From Aureispira anguillae (GTDB taxonomy: Bacteria > Bacteroidota > Bacteroidia > Chitinophagales > Saprospiraceae), in contig NZ_AP026867.1 in NCBI RefSeq assembly GCF_026000115.1, positions 3,653,716-3,717,715 of the forward strand: a stretch of DNA of 64,000 nucleotides. Direction: 5' to 3'. Shown here piece after piece: positions 8,673-16,466 of the stretch (the stretch's first letter is position 1; each line of letters starts with the position of its first letter). Below the pieces are notes generated by a model. That model saw nothing but the letters and a program-made list of their open reading frames with translations, made no database searches and was not told the DNA's origin. Position numbers and translations under genes: made by a program.

Positions 8673-9728
8673 GAGTATTTATAATTTGTATTATTCAGAT
8701 ATTCAATTTATTTCTTCAAAAAATAATTTCTTGAGTTGTTTTAGTTTTAATTGCTACTATTGCTGTGTTCCTGTTATAATTACACTACATTCTGTTCAGT
8801 AATGTAAGAGTCAATTTCGAAACTCTCTTAATTCATCTGCTTAAGTTTTAAGAGTTTTTTCATAAAAAACAATTACAAAACACATAAACGAATATTTAAA
8901 AACATCAAAAAACAATGTATAAAACAAATCATCTATATAACCCAATGTAGATAAATATCCATACACAACAAAAAAATATAAACAGTTTTTAATTTTCACA
9001 TTATTGATAAAAACAATAAAGTTTGCATAAAAAATCAACTATATTATTTAAGTAAAAAACTTTAATGTGCGTGTTTATTAATAATCAATAGTGTTAAAAA
9101 CACTAAAATCATTCATTTTTTCACACCTTGTCAAATATCTAGGTTCACCCCATAAAAATCATCTCTCTCATAAATACTTCCATAGTTTTGTTTTTTAAAG
9201 CCATAATATCTAACCTAATAACATACTCCTTCTTCTAGAAAAAGAGAGCTTTTTTGTTCCATTTTAACACCCCAAATAAAGCACACTTCCCATTCTATAC
9301 TCATTTACAAAATACATTACTCATACTTCTATATGATACATTTTAAAATTTGCAAAAATTTAGATATTACAACATGAAAATAATTTCAGCATATACCTAT
9401 AACCTCTCCCAAAATTAAAGTACCAACTCAGTACCCAAAACCCAACAAAAATTCTATCTTACTAAGGTACACAACAATATAAAAGACGACTTTAATCTTG
9501 TCCTGGGCACTATTTACACCTACATAGGTTGACATAAAGAGATAACAAACCTAGCATTCATCGCTGTTTTAGCTATTTTGTTATCTCTTTTCTTTTTGTT
9601 ACCCGTTTTTAGAATGCTTTTTGCTAAGCTTATCTAAAAAAGAGATCCGCATAATACAATTTACCATCATTTTTAATGTTAAGAAGATTGGTAGAATGAT
9701 TAAATTCCGTAAAATTATCACTAGTCCA
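8673..9728. other. About 1 kb AT-rich intergenic region upstream of the conflict operon
   Basis: No convincing gene is seen; the only open frame (8841-9038, minus) is low-complexity Phe/Tyr-rich and has no family resemblance. A weak plus-strand hairpin lies at 8825-8854 with a T-run after it, and a strong one at 9536-9590. The region presumably carries the promoter of the operon, but I cannot place it. Confidence 0.5.
9536..9597 (+). terminator. Strong hairpin with T-rich tail, plus-strand terminator-like
   Basis: A perfect 14-bp stem (9536-9549 with 9577-9590, arm AAAGAGATAACAAA) encloses a 27-nt loop that itself holds a TAGC/GCTA pair. The T-rich run TTTTCTTTTT follows on the plus strand. 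No plus-strand gene precedes it, so it may end a small unannotated transcript. Confidence 0.55.
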
Positions 9729-10025
9729 CTAGATTTCATCTTCTTCAGAATAGTTTTCAACAACATCCCAAAAAGCATTTCGAACCGCTATTGTATTTTC
9801 TAAGTTTTCCTTCCAGCATTCAGAAAAAAGAACAAGCCTATCAGCTTCTCTAGGTGGCATTTTATAAACCTTCGTTAGAGCAACTACTGTATCCCTTTGG
9901 GAGGTTCCCTGCTCTTTGAGTTTAATAATACAATCTTGGGGAGTAGTTCCTTTTTCTAATTGATCTTTTGCAAATTGAAGAATTTGTTCTGCAATCATTT
10001 GGATATACTTTGTTTTAAGTGACAA
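9729..10025 (-). CDS. Hypothetical small helical protein (98 aa)
   Basis: A soluble, mostly helical 98-aa protein with a helix rich in Lys/Gln (MIAEQILQFAKDQLEK), a central segment KMPPREADRLVLFSECW and an acidic tail SEEDEI. I do not recognise the family. Codon use and the regular helix pattern make it look real. It is the last of a set of minus-strand genes (11243-9729) with gaps of 25 and 89 bases, so it may be co-transcribed with the dioxygenase gene. Confidence 0.6.
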   Translation of the reverse strand: MSLKTKYIQMIAEQILQFAKDQLEKGTTPQDCIIKLKEQGTSQRDTVVALTKVYKMPPREADRLVLFSECWKENLENTIAVRNAFWDVVENYSEEDEI

Positions 10026-10114
10026 AAAGATTAACTCTTTTATTTGGGTTAAGGCACCTAAAAAAATTAGTTGTACACTTACAATCCCCCATTTTAAGTC
10101 AATTACTTGCTTTT

Positions 10115-10576
10115 TTATTCTTTAGCAGACGCTTCTAAATCAAGCCAAGATTTCAAGGGCTCTTGAATTCCATTTTCACTAAGCCATATTAAAAATGGTT
10201 CAGCATCTAACAAAGGAGCATCTTCTTTCCAAGCATCAATTCTTATCCAATCTCCCCCATACACAAGTCTAATTTTTTTTCTTCTCCCCCAAGAATTTAC
10301 AATAACAAATGTCCACAAAGGTAACGTCATAAGAGCTCCTGAAACCTCCTCGCTTATTTTAAAAAAGTTAGCAATTTTAGCTATTTCAGTTTCTGATTTG
10401 ATAATTAATAGCGTCTTGTCCTTTACAAAACCACTTCCTTGCCCCTTTGGCAATTTCCCACGCTCTTTTATAAGTATCTTTTTACAGTTTCGAAATACCT
10501 TATCTAAGTTTTTTTGACTGGGTGTTTTACGAAAAAACAACTGAATACGAAATATTAGTTCTTCAAAATAATTCAT
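10115..10576 (-). CDS. Hypothetical protein (153 aa)
   Basis: No family recognised. The N-terminal 25 residues are hydrophobic and aromatic with basic residues (FRIQLFFRKTPSQK) and are not a clear signal peptide. The core alternates beta strands, such as TLLIIKSETEIAK and TFVIVNSWGRRKKIRLVYGG, with an amphipathic C-terminal helix. Trp and Asp occur in GGDWIRIDAWKED. The gene starts 25 bases after the stop of the dioxygenase gene. Confidence 0.6.
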   Translation of the reverse strand: MNYFEELIFRIQLFFRKTPSQKNLDKVFRNCKKILIKERGKLPKGQGSGFVKDKTLLIIKSETEIAKIANFFKISEEVSGALMTLPLWTFVIVNSWGRRKKIRLVYGGDWIRIDAWKEDAPLLDAEPFLIWLSENGIQEPLKSWLDLEASAKE

Positions 10577-10601
10577 ATAATTTTTATTTTTCGCTATCTA
10601 T

Positions 10602-11243
10602 TTACTTAAGTAACTCAGTAGAACTGAAGGATTCTAAATTTAAATTACTAACTTCTAAGAAAAAGCATTGAAAAACCCTTCTTTCCCATTTTTTCGTCAT
10701 TCTATCTGAACCATGATAAAGCAAAGGTTTAAACAGAACTATATCGCCTTGATTCGCATCAATAAATACTGACATCTTTTTATCAAAAGTACTATTTTTT
10801 CCATTTAGGTGACTTTTAGGAATAACTTTTATTGCTCCAGTATTTTTATCATTCCTATCTAGGTTTACCCTAACCCAAAATCCGTTTTTCAACCAAGCCT
10901 CAATTTCTTTTGCATTCAAGTTCAGATAAGAAGGCAGGTTTGTATCTTGGTGAAATTGTAAGGGCCAATTTTTTTTCTCTGTCTTTTCTAAATAAAAGCA
11001 ATAGGGAGTCATTTTGCAATTGAATCCTCTTGAGTTTAATGTTGACTCTATGGCTTTAAAGTAATGTCTAATTTTTTCTGAGCTTCCAAATACATTTTTT
11101 CGAATTGAAACGGGTTGTTCTTTAAACTGATTGGAAATATTTTGAAAAGACGTTATAGTTGACAAACTTAGCAAATTTTCAAGGATTTGAAATCCATTTT
11201 CTTTTAGCGAGTCTTGATCTATATTTTTCATTTTAAAGAGCAT
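10602..11243 (-). CDS. Phytanoyl-CoA dioxygenase (PhyH) family Fe(II)/2-oxoglutarate oxygenase
   Basis: The facial triad of an Fe(II)/2-oxoglutarate enzyme is visible: FHQDTN carries the HxD pair and PLLYHGSDRM the distal His. An Arg a little further on (KKWERRVF) would bind 2-oxoglutarate. GDIVLF and IKVIPKSHLNGK are typical of the PhyH double-stranded beta-helix. At 213 aa it is short for the family. A second ATG at 11231 (MKNIDQ) is an equally good start. The enzyme hydroxylates a small organic substrate that cannot be told from sequence; some relatives act in secondary metabolism. Confidence 0.82.
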   Translation of the reverse strand: MLFKMKNIDQDSLKENGFQILENLLSLSTITSFQNISNQFKEQPVSIRKNVFGSSEKIRHYFKAIESTLNSRGFNCKMTPYCFYLEKTEKKNWPLQFHQDTNLPSYLNLNAKEIEAWLKNGFWVRVNLDRNDKNTGAIKVIPKSHLNGKNSTFDKKMSVFIDANQGDIVLFKPLLYHGSDRMTKKWERRVFQCFFLEVSNLNLESFSSTELLK

Positions 11244-11314
11244 TTTTGGTACTTCATAATATACCTTTTCTATATCTATAAATGTAGTTGTCTAACAACA
11301 ATATTAATATTTAC

Positions 11315-11497
11315 TTACCACCCTCTATTGTAGTCAAGTTGTTTATTAAACGCAGCCATTTTTATTTTTTCCAGCTCAGGAGACTCCTCTATATTTGAGG
11401 TGACCACTTCCGTTATTTTTGTTAGGTATTCTTGTTTAAGATATTGATTCCACAATAATCTATCCCCATAATAAATAATTTGCTTAATATTAAGCAT
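11315..11497 (-). CDS. Possible small protein (60 aa), doubtful
   Basis: A 60-aa frame that starts right beside the left arm of repeat copy A. The product reads as a charged helical peptide (RLLWNQYLKQEYLTK, then EESPELEKIKMAAF). I know no family. It may be a real small gene or the end of a decayed gene; the frame is intact and less low-complexity than random AT-rich frames nearby. Confidence 0.35.
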   Translation of the reverse strand: MLNIKQIIYYGDRLLWNQYLKQEYLTKITEVVTSNIEESPELEKIKMAAFNKQLDYNRGW

Positions 11498-11502
11498 TAA
11501 TA

Positions 11503-11646
11503 ATACTTCGTGGATTTTTTAGTTTTTCGATAAAAAACATAAAAAAACATCCTACATCAGATTGACTATCAGTATTTTAACCTTTTAAGACAATAAAAAA
11601 CATCTTACTGATAATCAATCTAATGCGATTTTCCCACGAAGTAATG
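11503..11646 (+). repeat. Palindromic repeat family, copy A
   Basis: An outer stem of 10 bp (11504-11513 with 11634-11643) and an inner stem of 16 bp with one mismatch (11559-11574 with 11606-11621) form a nested palindrome of about 143 bp. It aligns along its whole length with 60643-60787. The arms differ between copies by paired changes that keep the stems. Confidence 0.8.
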
Positions 11647-11794
11647 TATTAGTAGATGCCTCCTTAAATTTTTCCCAATCTTCATCAATTGAGTTCTGAT
11701 CTTTTATTCTCAATTTCCACAAATAATATTGGATAAGCCCCACCGTTATCATAGTCATTCCAAAAGTTAATAACAAGATTATCATATTATCCAT
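11615..11794 (-). CDS. Small single-pass membrane protein (59 aa)
   Basis: Reading the minus strand from ATG 11794 gives a 59-residue protein with one membrane helix at about 4-26 (MIILLLTFGMTMITVG...), a basic stop-transfer WKLRIK, and an acidic, soluble tail. It ends in LLRGKIALD. The last eight codons and the stop lie inside the right arm of repeat copy A, so the repeat supplies the C-terminus. The layout (helix, then positive charges, then tail) is that of a genuine small membrane protein. No family is recognised. Confidence 0.55.
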   Translation of the reverse strand: MDNMIILLLTFGMTMITVGLIQYYLWKLRIKDQNSIDEDWEKFKEASTNTLLRGKIALD

Positions 11795-12078
11795 AAGGCA
11801 TTTATTTTTATTTGCTGAAATGGTTATTGCTAAATTTTTTTCATCACCATTTTTATAACCAATATGCTTAGTTACTAAGTTCCTGAGTATCGAAGTTCTT
11901 TAAAATCATTTTGGAGGGAGTCGGGCGGAGCGGATAATACTACAGCATAGATCCATGTTTCTAAACAAAACCTGAAAAAAGTTGCTAGGCCTTTAGTTTT
12001 TTAACCGTTTACTTCATATATTAAAAATAAACACAATAAGTTAGTGTGCTTAGTAAGTAGTTGACAACAATTTGGAAA

Positions 12079-12522
12079 ATGACTGAGACAACGAATAAAC
12101 TTGAACAATTATTAAAAAGGGGATTGACATTTTTAGCTCAAGCTTCAGAGCTGGAAATGAGCCGAAAAGCATCTATTAAAACATGGTCAAAAAAAGAAAT
12201 TTTAGGCCATCTAATTGATTCTGGGATTAATAATCTTCAGAGATTTACAGAAATTCAGTTTGAAAACAAGCCGTATCGAATCAGAAAATATAATCAAGAT
12301 GAATTAGTTAAAGCTAATGATTATCAAAATTCTGAGACCAAAGAAATTGTTGAACTTTGGAATTCCATCAACAATCGAATTTTGAGTTTAATAAAAAAAC
12401 AAACGGAAAAAACGCTGAATTATAAAATTGAATTGGAAAAAAATACTTACTCTGATTTGAGATTTCTAATGAAAGACTATGTTGAGCATTTAGAACATCA
12501 TCTAAAACAAATCATGCCATAA
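12079..12522 (+). CDS. DinB-like / YfiT-type four-helix protein
   Basis: The protein has the DinB superfamily layout: helix 1 NKLEQLLKRGLTFLAQ, then KTWSKKEILGHLIDSGINNL (the W-S-KE-LGHL-D signature with the first His), and a C-terminal YVEHLEHHLKQI that supplies further His ligands. These small proteins bind a divalent metal with three histidines and often act as thiol-dependent transferases. I prefer ATG 12079; the longer frame uses TTG 12061 and adds six residues. It stands alone between minus-strand genes. Confidence 0.8.
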   Translation: MTETTNKLEQLLKRGLTFLAQASELEMSRKASIKTWSKKEILGHLIDSGINNLQRFTEIQFENKPYRIRKYNQDELVKANDYQNSETKEIVELWNSINNRILSLIKKQTEKTLNYKIELEKNTYSDLRFLMKDYVEHLEHHLKQIMP

Positions 12523-12957
12523 AAACGGTTGCCAACAATGATCTTTTTGTAAAAAAGCTCATCAAGCAGCAACCCCACGCCTAAGCTCTGCCAAACCATA
12601 AAAATGCTGAAAAAACAACATCCAACTTCTCCCCCCAAAAAACAACCTTCAAGAATAAATTTTCTATTCTATAAACAATAGACTTTCTCTACCGATAATT
12701 TTTGTAAAAATTAAAATGGGGGCAGCTTTTATCTATTTTTAGGTCGCTTTGCTCTTAGAAATCAGATATGGCTAGAAAAAGCCCATTCTGTCAAATTTAA
12801 AAAACCATCGTGTAGAGTATAATAGACTAATTCACTCCTACAATAAAAATCATTCAGGCAGTATTATATGCCTATTTACATCGCAAAAAGGCATTTCACA
12901 CACAATTATCTTAAAAAAAATGAATCGGGCAACGGAAATGCTTTTGGAGCACAATAG
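12523..12957. other. Intergenic region, nothing recognised
   Basis: A convergent gap between the DinB-like gene and the MCP gene. I see no gene, no RNA signature and no clear terminator hairpin. Confidence 0.5.
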
Positions 12958-14661
12958 CTATTCCAGTTTAAATTGAGAGATATTATCCTGTAATTGATTT
13001 GCAATATTCGTTAAATCTTCACTTGTGGCAGTAACTTCATTCATGCCTTGGCTGAGAATTAATCCAGAGCCTGCGATTTGTGAGGTTCCTGTTGCTGTTT
13101 CTTCAGCGACTACTACTATGTCTCCAATATTTTTGACACTTGCATTAATGTCCCCTTTTTGACGAGCAGTTGCTTCCAAAATATCTTTGGACAAAAGAAA
13201 GGTATCATTACTTCCTTTTTCAATTTTTTCGAATACATTTTCGGCTTCTTTGGAGGCAACCGTTCCATTTTTCACATTAGAGGTCATTGCCTTTATTTCT
13301 TGTGCGGCATTGGCAATGTCTTTTTGCACTTCACCAATAACTCTTTCAATATCAATGGCAGACTTACGAGAGTCTTTTGCTAATTTTCGAATTTCTTCAG
13401 CAACAACGGCAAAACCTCGACCAGCATTTCCTGCTCTTCCTGCTTCAATAGCAGCATTTAGCGCCAATAAGTTGGTTTGTCTAGCAATATCCGTTATGAC
13501 ACTTAAAGCAATAGCAATTTTGTCTGAGCGCTTGGATAAAACGATGATAGAATCAGAAGTACGATCAGCAGACACCTGAATTTCTTTCATATTTTTCACA
13601 ACTACCCTAACAGCCTCTAAGCCTTCTATAGAGTTCTTTTGCCCTTCTTCTGCGGCATTGTTAATCCGTTCCGATTTTTTTGCCACAATCCCTGATGAAT
13701 CCAGTACCCCTTCCATTAGTTTGTTTACTTCATCCGTTTGTTGGGCTTGTTGCTGAGCCCCTTCTGCCATTTGTTGGATTGCAGCCGCTACTTCCTGAGT
13801 TGTGTTTTTCATTTCCTCTCCCCTGACCAACATCTCTTCAGAAGAACTGGCGAGTAAATTGGCGATACTAGTAGTATCTTTTAGTTGCCTATTAAGACTG
13901 CCAATCATCTTAGAAAGCGCTTTCAATATGGTAGAAAATTCATCGTTACCATCGTCATCTACCTTTGTAGCCAAATCGCCCTTGGTAACTCTCGATATCG
14001 AATCTACTAGTACTGTCATTCTCTTTGTCAAAACATTGATAATAAGCCATAAAATCCCTCCGCCTAAGATTATAGTAAATAAGGCTCCAAAAATGGCGAT
14101 CTGTTGGGAATAAGCGGCTGAATTCTGTGCATCTTTAGAGCGTTTTTCCATCAATTTTTCTTCTGCATCTGTAAACTCCTGAATCAGTTTTCTTATCCTA
14201 TCCATGTATACCTTCCCTTCTCCTCCTGATGAAATGGATAATAAGCTTGCCAAGCTTGCGTTTTCAGTTAATAACCTCCGCTTATTAATATAAACCTTTG
14301 CAACATTCTCCATCCAAGACTTTGCTTCACTCTTTACCGATTCTAATCTGGTAACCTGATCAGGATTATCGCTAACCAAGGTTATTGTTTCTTTTATTAA
14401 TTTATTAAATTGCTCTTGCCCGCTGTTATAAGGCTCTAAGTACTTTTCTTGTCCTGTCATCAAAAAACCTCTCATTCCAGTTTCTTGATCCACCATAAAG
14501 CTGGCTAAAGAATTGCCACTATGAATTGCATCATGAGTGTGTTCTACCCAATTAGAAGTTAAAACCAATGATTTTACACTAAAATACATCACCATTAATA
14601 TAGTTAGCATTAGCAGTAATATAGTACCATTACCAAGTATGAGTTTTTTTTTAAAGTTCAT
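12958..14661 (-). CDS. Methyl-accepting chemotaxis protein with CHASE3 sensor
   Basis: A 567-aa transducer. A membrane helix lies at about 8-30, followed by a periplasmic helical CHASE3 domain ([21 protein letters not shown] at about 57-77), a second helix near 187-208, a HAMP domain ([15 protein letters not shown], then DEFSTI) and a long signalling coiled coil. The hairpin tip is clear: [20 protein letters not shown] followed by [12 protein letters not shown], where it would contact CheA and CheW. CHASE3 binds unknown small ligands. The C-terminus has no CheR-docking pentapeptide. It is a single gene with no che genes nearby, and could control gliding or another surface motility. Confidence 0.93.
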   Translation of the reverse strand: MNFKKKLILGNGTILLLMLTILMVMYFSVKSLVLTSNWVEHTHDAIHSGNSLASFMVDQETGMRGFLMTGQEKYLEPYNSGQEQFNKLIKETITLVSDNPDQVTRLESVKSEAKSWMENVAKVYINKRRLLTENASLASLLSISSGGEGKVYMDRIRKLIQEFTDAEEKLMEKRSKDAQNSAAYSQQIAIFGALFTIILGGGILWLIINVLTKRMTVLVDSISRVTKGDLATKVDDDGNDEFSTILKALSKMIGSLNRQLKDTTSIANLLASSSEEMLVRGEEMKNTTQEVAAAIQQMAEGAQQQAQQTDEVNKLMEGVLDSSGIVAKKSERINNAAEEGQKNSIEGLEAVRVVVKNMKEIQVSADRTSDSIIVLSKRSDKIAIALSVITDIARQTNLLALNAAIEAGRAGNAGRGFAVVAEEIRKLAKDSRKSAIDIERVIGEVQKDIANAAQEIKAMTSNVKNGTVASKEAENVFEKIEKGSNDTFLLSKDILEATARQKGDINASVKNIGDIVVVAEETATGTSQIAGSGLILSQGMNEVTATSEDLTNIANQLQDNISQFKLE

Positions 14662-15078
14662 AGCTATAAAGTGTTTTTCATGTTTTGCTGAAATTTTAGC
14701 ATAAAAAATACCATCCCATTCGTCCGAGAACTCTATTAAAATAACTATTATTTATAGTTTTTATTAATAAAAATCATATAAGTTTTTAACAATTTATTCC
14801 ATAAAAAACAAATTCGTTATTTTTAAATATGTAATACATAAAATGTCAGCCACCTACCTATACATGGGTCATAGAGCGGTCTATATTTAAAATCTTCATA
14901 AACTAATTCAACATAAAGTCGGAAAAAATCACAAGGCGAAATGCTTTTTTAATTTCAAGCAACTTTGTTTAGATCGTACAAAATATTTCATGCTCTCAAA
15001 AAAAATGGTTGCCCTTATATATAAGCATATAAAGGCAACCACAAATTCAAAGTTGGTCGTAATATGGTACTAAGATTA
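14662..15078. other. Intergenic region upstream of the MCP gene
   Basis: It holds the terminator of the small lipoprotein gene (14997-15040) and presumably the MCP promoter near 14700-14850, an AT-rich stretch where I cannot identify a TAnnTTTG box. No gene is seen. Confidence 0.5.
14997..15040 (-). terminator. Rho-independent terminator after the small lipoprotein gene
   Basis: On the minus strand GGTTGCCTTTATAT pairs with the complement at 15007-15020 (one G-T wobble) and is followed by at least eight T. It ends the 15975-15079 transcript. Confidence 0.8.
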
Positions 15079-15285
15079 TTACAACTCTTCTAGCATCTTA
15101 TCCAACTCCTCTGTTGATGTTTTAATATTTTGAACCGTTTCATCCAGTGCTTCATTTTCTGACTCTAAAGTTTTAGTTTCTTCGATCAATTCTTCAGAAA
15201 CTTGAGATTCTGCTTCGGTGTTGTCACCACTACCACAACTTGCAAAAATGACGGTAAAAAAGATTAGTGTTATTAAGTATTTCAT
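15079..15285 (-). CDS. Small lipoprotein with coiled coil (68 aa)
   Basis: A type II signal peptide ends in the lipobox FASC (Cys17). The mature part is very acidic and repeats a helical heptad pattern (ESQVSEELIEETKTLESENE), which predicts a coiled coil of about 45 residues. It resembles small Lpp-like envelope proteins in size, but no family is recognised. The gene follows the Lys-rich secreted protein by 21 bases and shares its terminator, so they are probably one operon; acidic and basic products may interact, which is inference. Confidence 0.72.
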   Translation of the reverse strand: MKYLITLIFFTVIFASCGSGDNTEAESQVSEELIEETKTLESENEALDETVQNIKTSTEELDKMLEEL

Positions 15286-15306
15286 ACTATTATTTTTTAG
15301 TAGGTG

Positions 15307-15975
15307 TTATTTTGATTTTTGCGTAATTTTTTTTCCTTTTTTTAATTCTTCTTGAAGTTCAGCAGCTTTTTCTTCGATCAAGGCAATTTTATCCTTTTTA
15401 GCTGTGTACTCCTCCTGCGTTAATTTTTTATCGGTAAAATCCTTTTCCAATTGTTCCTTAGCAGCGGCAATTTTATCTTTTGCTTTCGTTACCGTATCTT
15501 CTCCTTTTTGGATAGAAGTTTTTGCTTCCTTTTTCTTTGTTTCATTTTTTAGTTTTGCCTCCGCAGCTCTAGCTTGACCAAACTCTTTACCAGAAAGATC
15601 ACCTTTGTTTTTTCCATAGGCATGCCCTTTTCCTTTTTCTGCCACCTTGTCTTTTTTCTCGCTGTGGTTACCATTTTCTTTGTGCTCTTTTTCCTTTCCT
15701 TTTTTGATCTTATCAAGCGCAGCATCTTTTCCTTTGTGTACTAAATCATCCCCTTTTTCAACAGCCGTATTGGCAACATCAGCACCAACAACTTTACCCG
15801 CTTCTTTTTTAGCTTTGCCTTTTCCTTTCTCCTTCATTTCAGCCGCTTTTTCCTTTCCTTTTGCTTCAACCTCATCAGTAGTTTTTTTAACTAAACCTTT
15901 TCCCTTTCCCATTTGGGCATCTGTAGTTCCAACAGCGAACAACAACAGAGAAACAATTAATAATACGTATTTCAT
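15307..15975 (-). CDS. Secreted Lys-rich low-complexity protein
   Basis: A signal peptide (MKYVLLIVSLLLFAVGTTDA, cleavage before QMGKG) is followed by about 140 residues dominated by Lys, Gly, Ala and Glu with repeated KGK and EKGKGK units. A C-terminal helical segment (about 165-215) contains DKKLTQEEYTAKKDKI, which looks like a SHOCT-type short helical pair. The low-complexity part resembles histone-H1-like or LEA-like disordered proteins. It is exported to the periplasm or beyond; function unknown. Confidence 0.7.
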   Translation of the reverse strand: MKYVLLIVSLLLFAVGTTDAQMGKGKGLVKKTTDEVEAKGKEKAAEMKEKGKGKAKKEAGKVVGADVANTAVEKGDDLVHKGKDAALDKIKKGKEKEHKENGNHSEKKDKVAEKGKGHAYGKNKGDLSGKEFGQARAAEAKLKNETKKKEAKTSIQKGEDTVTKAKDKIAAAKEQLEKDFTDKKLTQEEYTAKKDKIALIEEKAAELQEELKKGKKITQKSK

Positions 15976-16330
15976 TTGTTTTAATTTTAAGTGAACTAGC
16001 CTAACCTTTTAATAGTTAATGACCTAATAAATAATTTTTCTTATAAAACCCCAATGGTTCTATTCCTAAAGGTAAAGAAATAAAAAATATTATAATAGCC
16101 TTTTTTTGCCAAAAAACAGGCTACAAAACAACACCAAAATCATTAAAAACCAAACGATTAAAAAAACACAGCTTACTTTTTGGCAAGAATCAATACCATC
16201 TACAGATTTTTTTGGTAAAAATATCAGGCAAGTTGAATGTATTAATTTCATGCTCAATAACCACCTACAAACCAACCTTTTGACCATTTCCAAGAAGCGG
16301 TAAACACCCTAAATATACTCCTTTTTAGGC

Positions 16331-16361
16331 TTGCCTTCCTTCATCAAGTCCAATAGATTTG
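16331..16361 (+). promoter_or_regulatory. Bacteroidota-type promoter of the 718-aa T9SS protein gene
   Basis: TTG at 16331-16333 and TAGATTTG at 16354-16361 are separated by 20 bases, which fits the -33/-7 consensus of the phylum. Transcription would start near 16367, leaving a leader of about 100 nt. Confidence 0.6.
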
Positions 16362-16412
16362 CGCTATCCTAAAAACTAGGGTCATACCTTAGTGGATAGC
16401 ATCAAACATTAA

Positions 16413-16432
16413 AGAACCTTTAATAAGGTTCT
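16413..16432 (+). promoter_or_regulatory. Leader hairpin upstream of the 718-aa T9SS protein gene
   Basis: AGAACCTT pairs perfectly with AAGGTTCT around a TAAT loop, 35 bases before the ATG. No T-run follows, so it is more likely an mRNA-stability or translation element than a terminator. Confidence 0.4.
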
Positions 16433-16466
16433 AATTCCTTAAAAATTAATCTCAAGTACAAATTAC

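Larger units (their letters stand above)
15976..16466. other. Divergent intergenic region
   Basis: It contains the promoter-like pair and leader hairpin of the 16467 gene. Two overlapping open frames on opposite strands near 16090-16303 are mirror artefacts without family resemblance. Confidence 0.5.

Noticed and set aside
8841-9038. Minus-strand 65-aa Phe/Tyr-rich frame
   Set aside because: Low-complexity product of AT-rich DNA without family resemblance or start context.
9621-9803. Plus-strand 60-aa frame overlapping the 98-aa gene
   Set aside because: Overlaps a better minus-strand gene and is low in complexity.
13159-14113. Several plus-strand frames inside the MCP gene
   Set aside because: Antisense shadows; the minus-strand MCP has clear conserved motifs.
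15307-15975. Lys/Gly-rich repeats as a possible CRISPR or tandem repeat array
   Set aside because: The repetition is low-complexity coding sequence with irregular units, not regular repeats with spacers. No CRISPR array was seen anywhere in the window.
16090-16303. Two overlapping frames on opposite strands upstream of the 718-aa gene
   Set aside because: Neither shows a family or signal; each is the mirror of the other.
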